Origin: Cristatella mucedo | Taxonomy: Eukaryota; Bryozoa; Phylactolaemata; Cristatellidae | DNA length: 64,000 nucleotides | Assembly: GCA_009760855.2 (NCBI GenBank) | Contig: WPIO01000028.1 | Location: forward strand, 801,001 to 865,000 | Reading direction: 5' to 3' | Part shown: piece after piece, positions 1-13,300 of the stretch | Layout of the letters: every line of letters begins with the position of its first letter | How positions within the stretch are numbered: position 1 is the stretch's first letter | The notes under the pieces: model-generated | What the model saw: only the letters and a program-made list of their open reading frames with translations | What the model was told of the DNA's origin: nothing | Databases searched by the model: none | Translations under genes and position numbers: made by a program

Positions 1-627
1 CTAAGGCTATAGGTTATTTGGATTAATGGTGCAATAATTGTAGAGACGTCTCAATTTCAGGGATCCTGCTGAATAAAAAGAAAAACCGACAAGCATCCAG
101 GCTCAGTTGCTGCAGGGGGGGGGGGCAAACTGACGCCGGGGAGGCTAGTGTTTGTTATCTTACTGGGTCTTTCCGTCTAAACCCCCCCAGCCATCAGCAA
201 AGCACTCTTCTTCCTGCAAAGCTGCCATTTCAAGGATCCTTTTTACAAGTGTGTTGTGCCCGTGATGTGTCCGACTGCTTATGATCCAGCATGCTCACCG
301 GTGCATGCCACTGCTCTTGTAATCCAGCACAAACACCCCGGTGAGTTTCTATTGATGTTTTCTCCAGCTTTTTCTCTATACTTCAGCCGAGGCACACAAG
401 CAAGCAGAGGGCGAGGGCACATCGGCCCCCACTTCTATTTGATACGCATACAATTATAATCTCGATAACGTTTTTTTTTTATGTACGACTTGACCTGTTT
501 CTCGTGGTTTTTGTTGACACTTTTCTCTCGTCAGTACTGAACTCTCCCATGTTTGCGTTGTGTCCCATGCACTGCCTTGCATCAATGAGGACCGAGGTGA
601 ACGTTTTTATTTGTTGCTGCATTACAG
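1..627. other. Intron of the WDR62/MAPKBP1 gene (5' part outside window)
   Basis: No coding block of the family was found here. The exon at 628 starts in mid-codon after a good acceptor (gctgcattacag), so this is intron. It contains only short homopolymers (G run near 115-124, T run near 471-480). Short open frames here have no supported coding meaning. Confidence 0.6.
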
Positions 628-3600
628 CTGTGTCATCGTTTTGCACAAGAAAAATAAGCAAGACCAGATATTTAATCATTCTAAGAAGACCATTACTTCG
701 CTTGCCTTTTCACCCGACGGAAAGTTCTTGGTTACTGGTGAGGTAGGATTAAATGCTTTGTTGCCATTCTGTTATCGTAAGAACAATGGAATAACGACGG
801 TGATCTTGTGCTACACTCGATGGAATGCTCTGCTGGTTTCTTGCTTTGCCGTCTGAATACAGCCTATCGGCTCCTGCTGTGCCATGTGGTTGCAATTTGC
901 TTTGAATATGCGTTGGTGCACAAGTTAGCTGACACAGTTTGTCTCAAGTTTCCACCTAAAGTTGATCTGATCTGTTTCCTCTTTGCCAGCTCGTGAGTGT
1001 GAAAATATTAAATCCGTGCGTTCTATTGAATGCTGATCACGTGTATGTGTGTGGGGAGTGAAGAGGGTGGAGGCAGATGCAGTGGGCAAGGCAGATCTTG
1101 CACAAGTACTTTGCCATTCTGCCGAGTTGTCGGGAGCTAGCTGTATTATTTGGTGTATAATAATAATGACTTTCATAGTGATGGTGATGAAGCATTTTCG
1201 TAGTGCTCTTTTAGAACGAAATCTCTTTCTTGGCATTTTACGTATGCTTGTAGCAAAGCCTGACCGATAAGGGATAGCATGCACTCATTAAGCATGCAAA
1301 GCACTTAAATGACAGTTCACACGGACAAAAATAGTGTGAAAAGCAGGCGAGTCTTTAGCTTGCTTTGAAATGTCTTCATGTCTGGGAATGTCGCGATGTT
1401 GGGGGATTTGGGAGCATAGGAACTGGAGACGTGGTCTCTAACGAAGTTGAGGTTGGTTAAAGGCATAGCTAAACGGCAATAATCAGAGGAGTGGATATTA
1501 CGAGACTCAGCCAGAGGAATATGTCAGATAACAGAGCGGGAGCAAGACGATGAGGAGGCATAAAGTGAATCCTGTGATTCGTCCTTTATGTGCTTATGCA
1601 TGCTGACACTGTGCATGATGCCACTAACCGTACTTGCATGCTGACCCTGTGCATGTCACCTCTAACAATGTTATTCTCGCTGTTTATTGAGCTTGCTACC
1701 ACTAACCATTCGGTCGTGCTTCCTTTGCAATAAATGTAAAGTGCCTAGGAAGAGATAGAGTTCTCTGAGGGTGGTATATTAAATGTATTATTATTATTAT
1801 AAAAGTGAGTGCTAGGTATTTTCTTTATGTTAATAGACTGCTTGATAGGATGTCAGTGCTTGTTGGTGAAAAATATTGGGATGTAGCAGTGCAACGCTCG
1901 TGACAGACAAGCCTAGCTGTAGAGTTTTAATCCAACTGTCTCATTGCTAAGGCAGAAAAGAAATTAGTATTACAAAAGCCTAGTTACGCACAGAATGCTT
2001 GGACTAACAAGTTGGCGACTGTGTCCTTATCTAATCCTACCAAATTTTCGCAACATTATTTAAGCTAAACGTAGATAAACTGACAGTGGAGCTGAATACG
2101 TCATGTAGTAAACGTTTAATTATGGGATAGGACACCCAGATTTTGTGCAGTTCAGAGGTATGCTGACCATGCCAATTTTGAGGGATGGATTTTTACTTTT
2201 CAGGGTGATATCGGCTTTACCTGTAACTGTTAATTTGGTTTTGTCGTAATTTAATTTGAGAACACTTGATGCCATTCTAGTGCTAATGTCGGCAATACAA
2301 GCTACTGACGAGTTTGCAAGGTTTGGGTGCTGAAAGGTAAGAAGGGATCAGAGCACCGTTACAGTTATCTGTCATTTTAATTGAAATGAAAGCCTTGGGT
2401 TGTGTTTAGTGATTACATCGGCAATAGGAAGAGTATAAAGCATGAAAAAATGGACCTTGAACAGATTCGTTGGGATACCCTAGATTGATCAGATGGCCGT
2501 TGGCCAATGACGGCTACACTATGAAATCTTATTGATGCAAGTCCTTACTGAACTCACTTGCTAGGTTCGATGTTTTTACATAAGAGTTTAGCTGCTTTAC
2601 AGCTACTTGATTGAGTTCCTTTGATAGGAACTGCTGAATAGAGTGAATAAGTGAAAGGTGCTTTAGTTCTCCCGGTCTAGCATTGACCTCTTAATGAATG
2701 GCCCTAACAATTGCCTTTTTGACGGATGCAGGGACAACACCTGAGGCTAAGGAGATAATGGCATGTATTATATTAGTTATTTTCGGCAAGTTCATATCGA
2801 AGTATTTGAGGAGCACAATAAATATGGTTTCTAGAGGGCTAATAATTTCCTCAGACTACCCCAAGAGGTTAACTTAAAAGTTAGTTCAGTATGGGCTGGC
2901 TTGAAGGTGTACGTTGAAGTAGAATTTAAAATACAAGGTGAAGAATCCAGTGGGGTGTTAGCGTATGGGTGGACTCTCTGCATCATATCCATCTTGTTTG
3001 GTCGTTTTCGGTCCCGGCGAAGTTGGATTTTGGAGTAGTCTAACCTTTTCGGGCACTGCTTGCTAGCCAAGACCGACCATTCTGTACATTTAATCTTCAC
3101 TTCAAGATGGGATGCTAGTGGACTGTGTGGTGCCTCCCTCACCGGTGTGTCAGGCTCACCGGTGTGTCAGGCTGCATGGGCCCGTGTGCGAGTGCTAAGA
3201 TCAGGCTCACCAACGGCATTGTACCATCACTGTATAGCATCCGCCACCGAAGCTCGCTGGGTTAAGGATTTGCATGCAGCCTGGAAACCGATGCTTAGAA
3301 ATGTATGCCTAGCCTTTTTTAACCTATTGATCTGTAGGGATGGAGTGATAGGCATTATTGACTTGCAATCCAATGTCGGCCCACGTATCTCGAGATGCAT
3401 AAGGCCAGCCAGGTACCCGTGCTTGTTTATGCTTGTGTTCTAGGAGCTTTGCCTTGTTGGGTTTCCGTAAAGAGTTTATCTTTGCCTGTAAGCTTTGTCT
3501 GTCTCATGCTGTATGCTCTGAGGCCGATACTTCTATGAAAGTGGGACCAGCAGAAATCATCTCGTTATTCTAGTGATCCTGTTGCTGCAGTCCCAGTGGT

Positions 3601-6600
3601 CTGCAAAGCTGAGAGCCACTGGCCCACACAAAAAATCGTTGCTGCACTGCTGTAGTGTTGTATGCTCATGGTGTTGAGGCAAGCTCTCGGCAGTGAGCTG
3701 CCGAACTCACACGTGTACATGGGTTCTGCTCGACCGATTGGCTGTTACTGTTTAACTCAGCACGAGCTGACTCAGCAGAGTAATTGTGGCTCTCCCTATT
3801 CACACACTTGTTAAGTATTATCCTTTACCTTTTGTTAGGCAATCGGTTTGGGATGAATGGGCTGTGGCTCAGGCTTGTCACCTAGCACTTGATAGTCAAC
3901 CGTGCCTGTACCCTCATTCTTCACCGGCTGATGCATGCTGTCCGAATCTGATCTATCCTCTGGCCTTGTCATTTCGAACTGGTCCAGTGTGTTTTTCAGC
4001 CAATAAGGTCTGCTCTGTATGGGCTACGGCACCCACGCTAATGCCTAAATCTCAAGCATGGCTCATGCCCTCTGCTGCTGTTGCTACGTTCTGTTTTGTC
4101 GGCATGTGTTCAGATTGGTGCCAACAAGGCAGCACGGTGTACACCATCGTTGTGAGCATGGGCAATTTTTTGTTCGACTGGCCTCACCTTTTCATTTCAC
4201 TTTCTCTTCCTCACCATTGTGCATCAGCCTGAGAAGGGTCAGCAGAATTTGCACGGCGATCGAGTATTCTGCTCGAGCTGTCAGCTTGCCAGGTGCTGCT
4301 TGTGCAGTGTAGTGAAAAAGCATATACTTAACCATTGGCTCCTGATGCTGTTGCTGCTGCTACTTGCTCCTACTGCTCACTGCTTGCTGATGCTCGGTGT
4401 TCCTGCTGCTCTTGCTGCCTGAGGGTGGTGGTTTAGATGTAATGGACATATGACTGCAGTGTAGCTGTTTACATTAATCTAGCATCCTCCTAGTAGTGCT
4501 ATTGTACCCTTCACCGTGGCAGCAGTAGCCACTTGCCACTGGTGAAGCTGAACAGCTGTTGTTTTTGGGCTCAGTGCCATGGGAAGCAACTGCAAGGTAA
4601 CCTTGCTGAGAAAGCTGCTTGCTCTGTGGGGCCACATAAGATGTCGCAGTGCCCCGTTGCACGTGCCCTGGTGTAGGCATAACTTGCTGTTGGTTTTCTT
4701 CCAGTGTGGCCACCAGCCTGCTGTTCGTGTCTTCAGCGTGGAAGAAAAGGTGCAGGTTGCTGAGTTTCATGGCCACAAGTTTGGTGTTGCCTGCGTTGCA
4801 TTTTCACCTAACCATAAATACATCATATCTATTGGGACACAGCATGACATGATGGTCAACGTGTGGAGTTGGCGTTCTGAGAACAAAGCTGCCTCAAATA
4901 AAGTATCATGCAAGGTAGTGACCCGTGAATAAGAGTTTCCCACCTGGCGTCCATCTGTTTGTGCATGCCTCGGTTGCATTGCCTCTCCTGATCCACTACA
5001 TAATAAGTTCTGCCTGCCATCTTGCCTCTGGCCGAAGCTTGTTGGTACAACAGCTGCTTTGCTCAAGTGTGATAGCATTTTGCCCCAATCTGGTTCATAG
5101 GTGAATGCTGTCAATTTCTCAGAAGGTGGCAGCATGTTTGTCACAGTTGGTAACCGTCATGTTAAGTTCTGGTACCTGGATGCCAGTCAGTCGGAGGTAA
5201 GTACAATACGTCTTTTTTTGTTTGATTCCCAATTAGGAAAATTGCCAGTTTCTATGCATGAAATGTGTGAAGGTTTTGCAGGTTGTTGGTGCCTTGGCAT
5301 TCAGTAGTGTAAGGATGTGGTCTAGTATAATTGGTTTTTTGAATGAGATAGTATTTAGTTGGTTCGTGCATAGCAAGGTCTCTGAGCTACATAATGCACG
5401 ATCAATTAAGTGGATGACTTGCAGCTACAAGCTTGGACCTGCAATGAGTGAGAGCTCGGTTGATTGTTTTTACACCCCTTCCCTCAGTTATCTGCTGTGC
5501 TGTGTGGTTCGGTACAAATCCCAGCTGGAGTCTTGCTTGCCACCTCCAGGATCTGGTGCCGATTAGGAGCAAGAGGTCGTTAGCCGGCACAATGAGAGAG
5601 TGTGCAAGTCCAGAAACGAGTTTTAGAGTCAATCGTCTTGCAATGAAAGTAAGGCTCAAGTGGAATGGGTCGTTCGCTAAGATTGCTTGGAAAACCAGGG
5701 AGCCTTTCTGGATAGCCCCTTATCATGTATGCCACCTACTTTCTGAGCCCGCCTCTTTTGTCAGCTAGACATCTACTTTTGCTATATTATGCAATATTGT
5801 CGTGACAGGTTATGGGCATAAGACCTGGAGACTAGCACAGGATGCCTAGCCATGTAATTTAAGGCCTGACAGACACCCGGTGCCACGTACAAAACATCCA
5901 GGCCGTGCCATGCGGCAGATTGGGCACTTTGCTGGCGGCTCCATAGGCGCCTCTGTGACGCAGTGGGCAAGAAGACACGGTCATCGTGTTACATAGCAAC
6001 CCTATGCTTACTGAGAGGTAATTTCAAGAAAATACTTACAACATTGGTTCGTCAATCGAATATTTGTTTAGGCTACTTTTCAATAGATAAATCATGTTAG
6101 ATCTGACGACTTCTACATAAAAGAAAACTGATTATGCAAACCATGTTTAACCCGGATGTAAACCAGAAGTAAACTATCTACAAATAAAAACTGTATCGAT
6201 CTCTTCATTCTATGCGACTTATAACCCAACTTAATGAACTTTGGTAGATCGTGGTACATGCGTAAAGTTTGTTGAGGTGCATGCTTGTGACTTGCATATA
6301 CAGCTTTATTTTCAAAGTAGCTTGATGCCTTGTAGATTCCATAACCAGGCTAACACTTCACTTATGAGAATTAGGTTTGAAATCTGAGTTCAGCTCTGCT
6401 TGTACCACATTGTACTAGTCTTGTCTCTGATTTCGATTGGATGAAATTTGCTTTACATGTCCATGATTGCAGAAAATAGTGTCCATGATGTTGGATGACA
6501 TGTACAGCAAATTGCGCCACTACTTCCTAACAACTAACAGTGTGTGTGTGTGTGTGTGTGTGTATTTATTTATTTATATATATATATATATATCGATAGC

Positions 6601-9600
6601 TCCTTTGATGTTGAGATTGCTTAAACAACCAAGTATATCTTGTAATTTGCCTTCACGGGTTTGTGAAGTTGCCATTGCAGAAACCTATGTGCTACATATA
6701 TTCATACACTCTAGCATAAATTGTCGCCGGCCCCTTGTTATGAGGAATAGTGGCCATTTTGAACATGAAACATGAGACCAGAGTACACAAAACGAATGTG
6801 CCCAAAATAAGACAATGTCTTTCACGATGGTGTTTTCATAAACCTTTGTATACAAAAGAAAAATAACGATAGAATGCTTGAGGGATTATTAGTTCTTTTA
6901 AAAATAGGTTACTCATTTCACGGCACCCTGAAAACGACTACATTGTCAGTTTTGGAGATGCTTAGTTATTAAGTATGTATGAAAACAACAATGGACCAGC
7001 TAAGCTCTTCTTAGCCTCAATGCTATCCCCAATCAACATGCCTACGACCATCTAGTTAACTGCCTTTAAGAAGGGCCAACTGTGGCTTTGTATTCCCAAG
7101 CGGGACTTGTATTCGGCTAGATGAACAATGTATGTTTGCTCGGAACTCAAAAAAAGAAGCCATTGTATGTCTTGCATAAGTGACTTAGTATGTAGTTGGC
7201 TAGGGTGGGACCGTACTGGATCCACGAAGACTGGAGTAAAACTGAATGGGGCGATGACAGTAAATGTGCCACTTTTGGTAACTAAAATATATACAGTACT
7301 TGTGTGGTTGCTTCAATGAAGGTTTTAATGATAATTGCCTTCAGATGGAATTGAAGTTTGGCAGTAAATTGGCCATGGTCTATGGCTGCTAGTGTAATGA
7401 AAACTTGTCATAATGACAAAAAGCTTGTATTTGGAACTACTCCATAACGTTGCACTACCTAGTCCAATAAGCCACCGTGGAGATAATTTCATTTGCAAGC
7501 AGAGCAATTGGTACATGCATGCGGCAATGTGTGTTCAGTATTTTTTCTGCTAAACTGTTGAATTTAGTTTAAGGCCATTATACTAACATAGTGCCCAACT
7601 TAATCTTCATACCTGAATCTCATTGAGTGTCTCTGGGGTGACGTGGATGAACCGCTCAAAGTTAAGTGCATTCTGTCAGATCTGAAGAATGGCTTTTTCT
7701 TGAGTTTGTTGCACGTTTCGAGAACGATAAGGCCAGCTGTTTTCGAAGGCTTAGTTTGCTCTATATTGGAGCCGCTACGACAGGCTTTTGTTTATCCTGG
7801 TGGTGAAACTTCATATTTGCACTAAAAATAAATATAATTGTACTGAAATTTTGCTTGCATGTTAAGTAAGCCTGTTTTATATACTGTTTATGGTGACAGC
7901 AGGTTGCAGTAACGTTGTTTTTATCAGAATTGGTACTTTTTGTCAGGGGTCATTTTAGCTGGCCTTGCTTAATCTATTGCGCTTGAGTGTACATGCTCGC
8001 ATCTATGAATAACTGCACAGGGGCATGAAATGAGCACATAAAAAGTGATCCGAGATGTTCCTGCATGGGGAAAACATCCATTTTGCATTGTGCTTACAAG
8101 ATACCCTAGATACGCACAGTGGGGCAGGATGCAGATATTACTTGCAACCATTTTAATAGTAATAATAATAATGAATCTTTTGGATAGCACCCTAAGAGAA
8201 CCTTATCTCCATCTCGGCCCTTTACTACTCGCTGCAAGAGAATCAATAACCAAGGGTTGATTACATGCAAGGTATCAAGGTATAAGCATGTAAAAGAAAA
8301 AGCATGTTAAAGCACAAGTGAAGACACTAATGGACACCGGTTAGTAGGACCTCTGGCTGGTAACATGGCGAGAACAAGAAGTCTAGTTCACTATGGCAGA
8401 GGGAAAGCCGACTGGAATACATGCTTCTTTAAGCTGTCTTTATTGATTCAAGGTCATTGCAGATACTGACCTTTGCCGGAGGCATATTTTATACTTTTGC
8501 GGCATAAGATCTGAACGCTCGATCACTACAAGATTTCAATGTAGTGAGGGACTGCGTGATGACTAGTTGCTGCCGAGCATATGGTGCGAGAGCACACTGC
8601 AGGAGCAAAGAGGTCTGATCACTAGGCTGTTGCAAGTGAGTGAAGTAACCTGTAAGCCTGACAGAGGATCTTGAAATCGATTCGATGCTTTATAAGCAGC
8701 CAGTGAAACATAGGCAGAAGTGGCTTGATGTGGCAGCTACGCCGTTGACGACAGGCCAGACGAGCTTCTGAGTTTTGCAACAGCTGCTGTTTGGCACCAG
8801 CTGCAGACGATTAATGACACACGCCAGTCCCTGAATAAAGGGAATTGCATTAACGTATATGGTGCTGTCACGAATGTAGGAGCTAGTTTGGTTGTCGTGC
8901 TCTTCCTTAGTAGATACTGATTTTGGTGATGTTCCTTAATTAAAAATATACCGACTTGACAGTGGAGGGTATGTGTTAATCGAATGACAAGTCGTTTTGG
9001 TATAGCATACCTAGATTACGGTCAAACGTCATGGGAGGGAGGCTAGATGAACCAACATTGAGAGTGAGATCTTCCAACTTTAGGGTAAGTAGCATAACTA
9101 TTAGGTTGTCAGCTAATCGCTTAGCTTCAGAATGCTAGTAGCCATCCGAATACTTTCGTCGATGCTGGCTGCAAGGGAAAGTGTTGCAAAATCTGATCAT
9201 GTTTGCTATATTTGCCTTCTTGTTTCCATTTGTTGTCCATTTGAGGTCAAGTTCACCGTGGGAGACTTAAATTTTGCATTCTCACTCTGCCGTTTGGCCT
9301 GCCTGGCAGCCGCTCGCCTGCAAATGCCCCTCGTTTCTTCCGAAGATACCGACGTCTGTTTGGGGACAGCATATGCAAATCTTGTTTATTCGTGCTTTAG
9401 CCAGTTTTTATTGACAAGACAATCGTCGAGCAGTCATGTGAGATGCGCCCGGGTCGCAGGATTACTAGTCAGTCTTAGTGAGAACCAGCCAGTGCATCGC
9501 AGCATAAATCAATCTAAGGAGCCACAGTGTGATGAAGCCAAAGATCCCTGAGTGAGACGATTTTTTGTGTAGCCTAATCGTTCTTGGTGGTGTTAATGCT

Positions 9601-10274
9601 TGCAGGATGCCTGCCTGCCAGCTTTATGCCTTATAAAAAGCTGATGCTACTCAGCTGCCACCGGGTTGAGCTGTCATTAATCATATGACCTCACTAGAAG
9701 CATCCTGGTGGACGTATCTGGTGCCTGTAATTAGCTGTTGATCTCCTTGGTTTTGGTATTACTAGCTTTATATCAAGCTGTATCCCTGCCTGGGAGGCTG
9801 GGGCAATTTATTAAAAGGCAGAGCAACCGGCGGGAGTTCACTCTGTCATGGCAAGTCAGCGGTCAGACATTGATTAGCAACTGCCGGCTCTGCTGCTGCT
9901 GCACTGGATCACCTCAGCACATGCTTATTGCCAGTTGGGGTGCTGACATTGGCTGTGTGTCATGGCGTCTCTTGCTTACCCAATAATACTTGTATTCGTT
10001 GGAATGCGCTTGTAGAAAGCTTTCACCTAAAGCCGTATATAGCTGTCTTTGTTTACAAGCTTTGTGCATTGCTCGGTCATATGTTTTTGGTATTCTTCAG
10101 AGTAGAATTCTGTCGACCATTTTTGCTGTCTGTTTATGTCTCTGGACCTAGCTAGCCCCCTGCACTAACCCAAACCCATGTACATTCTCTTTTATGTTAA
10201 TGTTCCTGAGTGCACAGGTCTTAACCCTTGATATCTTTCAATCATTTGTTGCCTTATTGGCTGATCCCAAATGA

Positions 10275-10364
<90 letters not shown>

Positions 10365-13300
10365 ACTAGTATCGTTATGTATGATTGTGGAGAGTGGTGC
10401 AATCAATGCCTTTGAATGTAATATTATATTATTGTTATTATTATTATAAAATGAGAGTGGAATTATTCGAGTGAAGAGTTTCGGCTGATTCATCAGCCTC
10501 CTTTACCTTAATTGCATAGTGGCAGAAGAGCATTTAATGGCTTTCACTTCATTTGCAGAGGTTAGTGGACGATTTCTGGGTTTTCAGAGTCGAACCCATA
10601 ACCTGGGTCGTGAAATGCCAGCGCCAAACTCCTCGTTCAAGGCCTATAAGGTGTTGTCACCATTCTGATTAAAGCAGATTGTGCTGCCAGTTGTACATAA
10701 TATTCTGTCCTTCTGCATTGCTCGTCCTGCAACCCTTGTCCAGAAGCCCACATTGCTCAACCGCAGTTGCTTTTTATGTTTGGCTGGTGATTGGTTAAAC
10801 CAGTAGTACAGCTAATGAGTTTGGTGGTGCATTTTTCTTCAGAGGTCACTAATCTGTGAGCTGCACTAAGCTGGCATATCGGCTTGGTCTGCTGGCATTA
10901 TTGGACACAATAAAAAATGGTAGTTGCTTCTGGTATGGCATTTGCCTCTCAGCCAAAATACTTTGGCTTCATTACTTGTACGTGGTACAAGGAGCATAGT
11001 CCTCAGCCGTGCCCAAATGATCGTCAATTATGAAGCCGTGTTTTTCTTATACATTAGTCATTTGTTTAGCACCCTAGTGTAATTCAATCTCTATCCAGGC
11101 GCTGTACACACACACACTGCAAGGCTCGAGCCCACGATCTTGGTCGTGCAAAGGCAAGCATGCTACCCCTGTGCCAAACCAGGATATATGGAGGCATTGG
11201 TTAGATATGTGGTTTTTGACTCGGTCAGGTGTGTATACCAACCTTTTTAGTGACACATTGGTGCCTCTTGCTTCATCAGTATGTCGATGCTTTATCTTTG
11301 CCGTAGTAACTGCAGCCAAATAGATAATAGGAAATGGTACATTGTTGGAACATGAATAAATAGCACGTGCATTACTAGCCGAGTTCGTGACTGTCTGGGT
11401 GGTCACCTTTATTTTAGGAGCTGTCGGACAAGGGAGGATATAGTGGCATAGCTTGTGTCCAAATTAGTCGTGTAATTGAGTCTTTTGCCGACATGCCCCT
11501 TTGTATCTGTGGCTGCCTATGAGGAAGCTTTATCTGTATTTTGCTGTTTGCATCTCAAACTTTTCTAATTTGTGTAATGCTGCCGTTGATTTGTACGGAC
11601 ATAGGTCAGAAACGAGACCGTGCCTCTACTTGGCCGGTCAGGGATCCTGGCCGATCTGAAAAACAACAACTTTGTCGATGTGGTCTGTGGCCGAGGTGAC
11701 TGTGCCGGAAGCACATTCGTAATCACACAGTCTGGGCTGCTCTGTGAATTCAGTGTGAACAGGCTACTCGTCCGGCACGTGGAGCTGAGGGTAAGTGATT
11801 CTGTGCAACTAGAATGGCTCTGCAGAGGGCATGTGGCATGCAAATCTTAGGATGAGGGACAGCTGCCAGTATGTTATGAGTCGATTCCCGGTTACTAGGA
11901 CTACTGCTCGGCCCTGTTGTACCTCCCTCTCGGGGGTGTGGGGTGCATTGCACATTAGCAGTGGTATCGAGAGGCTACACTTCAGTGCTGAATTACCGAA
12001 GGGCGCTTGCTTGACTAAGAGCTAGCAAAGCGACAAACTGCACATTTTTGCTTGCACTTTACTGTGTATGATGCTGTTTAGCAATTTGCCTTTTTCATAT
12101 TATGAATGGAGAGAGCTTTCTTTATTACGCCCTTATGGATCTCCATGTAAGGTAAACGTGTATTAAGAGAAGCCTGTGACGTGGCAGTGGCATTGGACAA
12201 AACTATCCTTCAGCCGCAGAAATAGAATGCTATTTGGCATGCTATCGTCATAATGCTTTGCTACTATGCCCTTGGCTGGCATTTAGTACGAACAGCATGT
12301 TTCATATTTTTACTGTCGTGATTACTTACAGAGTTATTGTTGCATAAACATGTGTGACTTGTATATTATGACACTTTAATAATTCCAGTGTCATGTGTGA
12401 TTGCCACAGATTTGATTGCTTACTGTTGTGCAAGATAGGCCAGTTACATTATCATGTCAATGTTAGTGACAATCTTTGCTTATTTGAGTTGTTACAGATT
12501 ATGCATGCTATTGCAAATGAAGAGACTGATGGTGCCTATTTCAAGTGCAGTCTATGTGTTATATTTGTTTTCAGACCATCCGAGCTTATGCACTGAGTGG
12601 TGGTGATGACATACTCTTTGTCGGCTGTGCTGATGGCATAATTAGAGCTTTTAATCCGAAAACACTGCAGTTCATGGTTACTCTACCGAAACCTCATCCT
12701 TTGGGCATCGACATAATGTCGGGATCAAGCAGCGGGTAAATGTCTTAAATTGTCATTAAGCATGTGTATGTTTATATTTATGCCAGTCAGAACAGTTCCA
12801 GCAGTGCTGGTTCTGGCCACCTGCTGTATGTGTAGTCCACCGGTGTGGCAACTGCCAGATTGTGGAGCAGGCTGTATGAGTTGCTTTTTCTTCTTAGGCT
12901 CGTGGCAATTAAGTAGTGAATGCAGCAGTGACATCATGGCTTAGCTTTCATTGCCACACCCATCCTTCGGCCTGTGCTCGTGTGCTGTTGATATTATATG
13001 CATTTTTGTTATCGCTCACATAAGCTTGAGGCCACTCGTCTCACAGCATACTCCTGGGGTAGATATGTACTCGTTCAGATTTCTTCGTTGCTCTGGCATT
13101 CAGTCTCGTCTCACTTGCTTCTGATCTCCAAGGAAAACTGAGTTTGATAGCCCTGGATCTTGGCATTACGTGCTCTGCTCTGCTTAAATGTATAGTATTA
13201 GATGCTGTACTTTACTCTGTCTCACAGCACAACATTCGCCTCGTCTATTCGGTTTGTCCTTGATGTGCTTAAGCCTGCTGAGATTGCTCATAATTATTAG

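Larger units (their letters stand above)
743..4704. other. Long intron of the WDR62/MAPKBP1 gene
   Basis: Between exons 628-742 and 4705-4914. Apart from the LINE fragments at 1380-2640 there is a 17-bp direct repeat (two copies, 3139-3172). The stretch 3,200-4,700 shows CTG/TGC-rich low complexity but no coding block. Open frames at 3060-3443 and 3786-4232 have no family match and were not called. Confidence 0.6.
5197..11604. other. Longest intron of the WDR62/MAPKBP1 gene (6.4 kb)
   Basis: Donor gtaagt at 5197, acceptor at 11604. It contains a TG/TA microsatellite (6540-6594), an antisense LINE remnant (8158-9130), a long GA repeat (10276-10360) and two SINE copies (10478-10632, 11060-11195). 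The remaining stretches (5,200-6,540; 6,600-8,150; 9,130-10,270) show nothing I can support; the 139-codon open frame at 9132-9551 overlaps the LINE edge and lacks coding signatures. Confidence 0.6.

Noticed and set aside
743-4704. Exon search in the first long intron
   Set aside because: The protein joins without a gap from TGE (742) to CGH (4705) as in relatives, so no exon is missing here.
10228-10493. Open frames encoding Glu-Arg or Ser-Leu repeats
   Set aside because: Direct translation of the GA microsatellite on both strands. The same applies to frames across 31,165-31,219 and 39,477-39,557.
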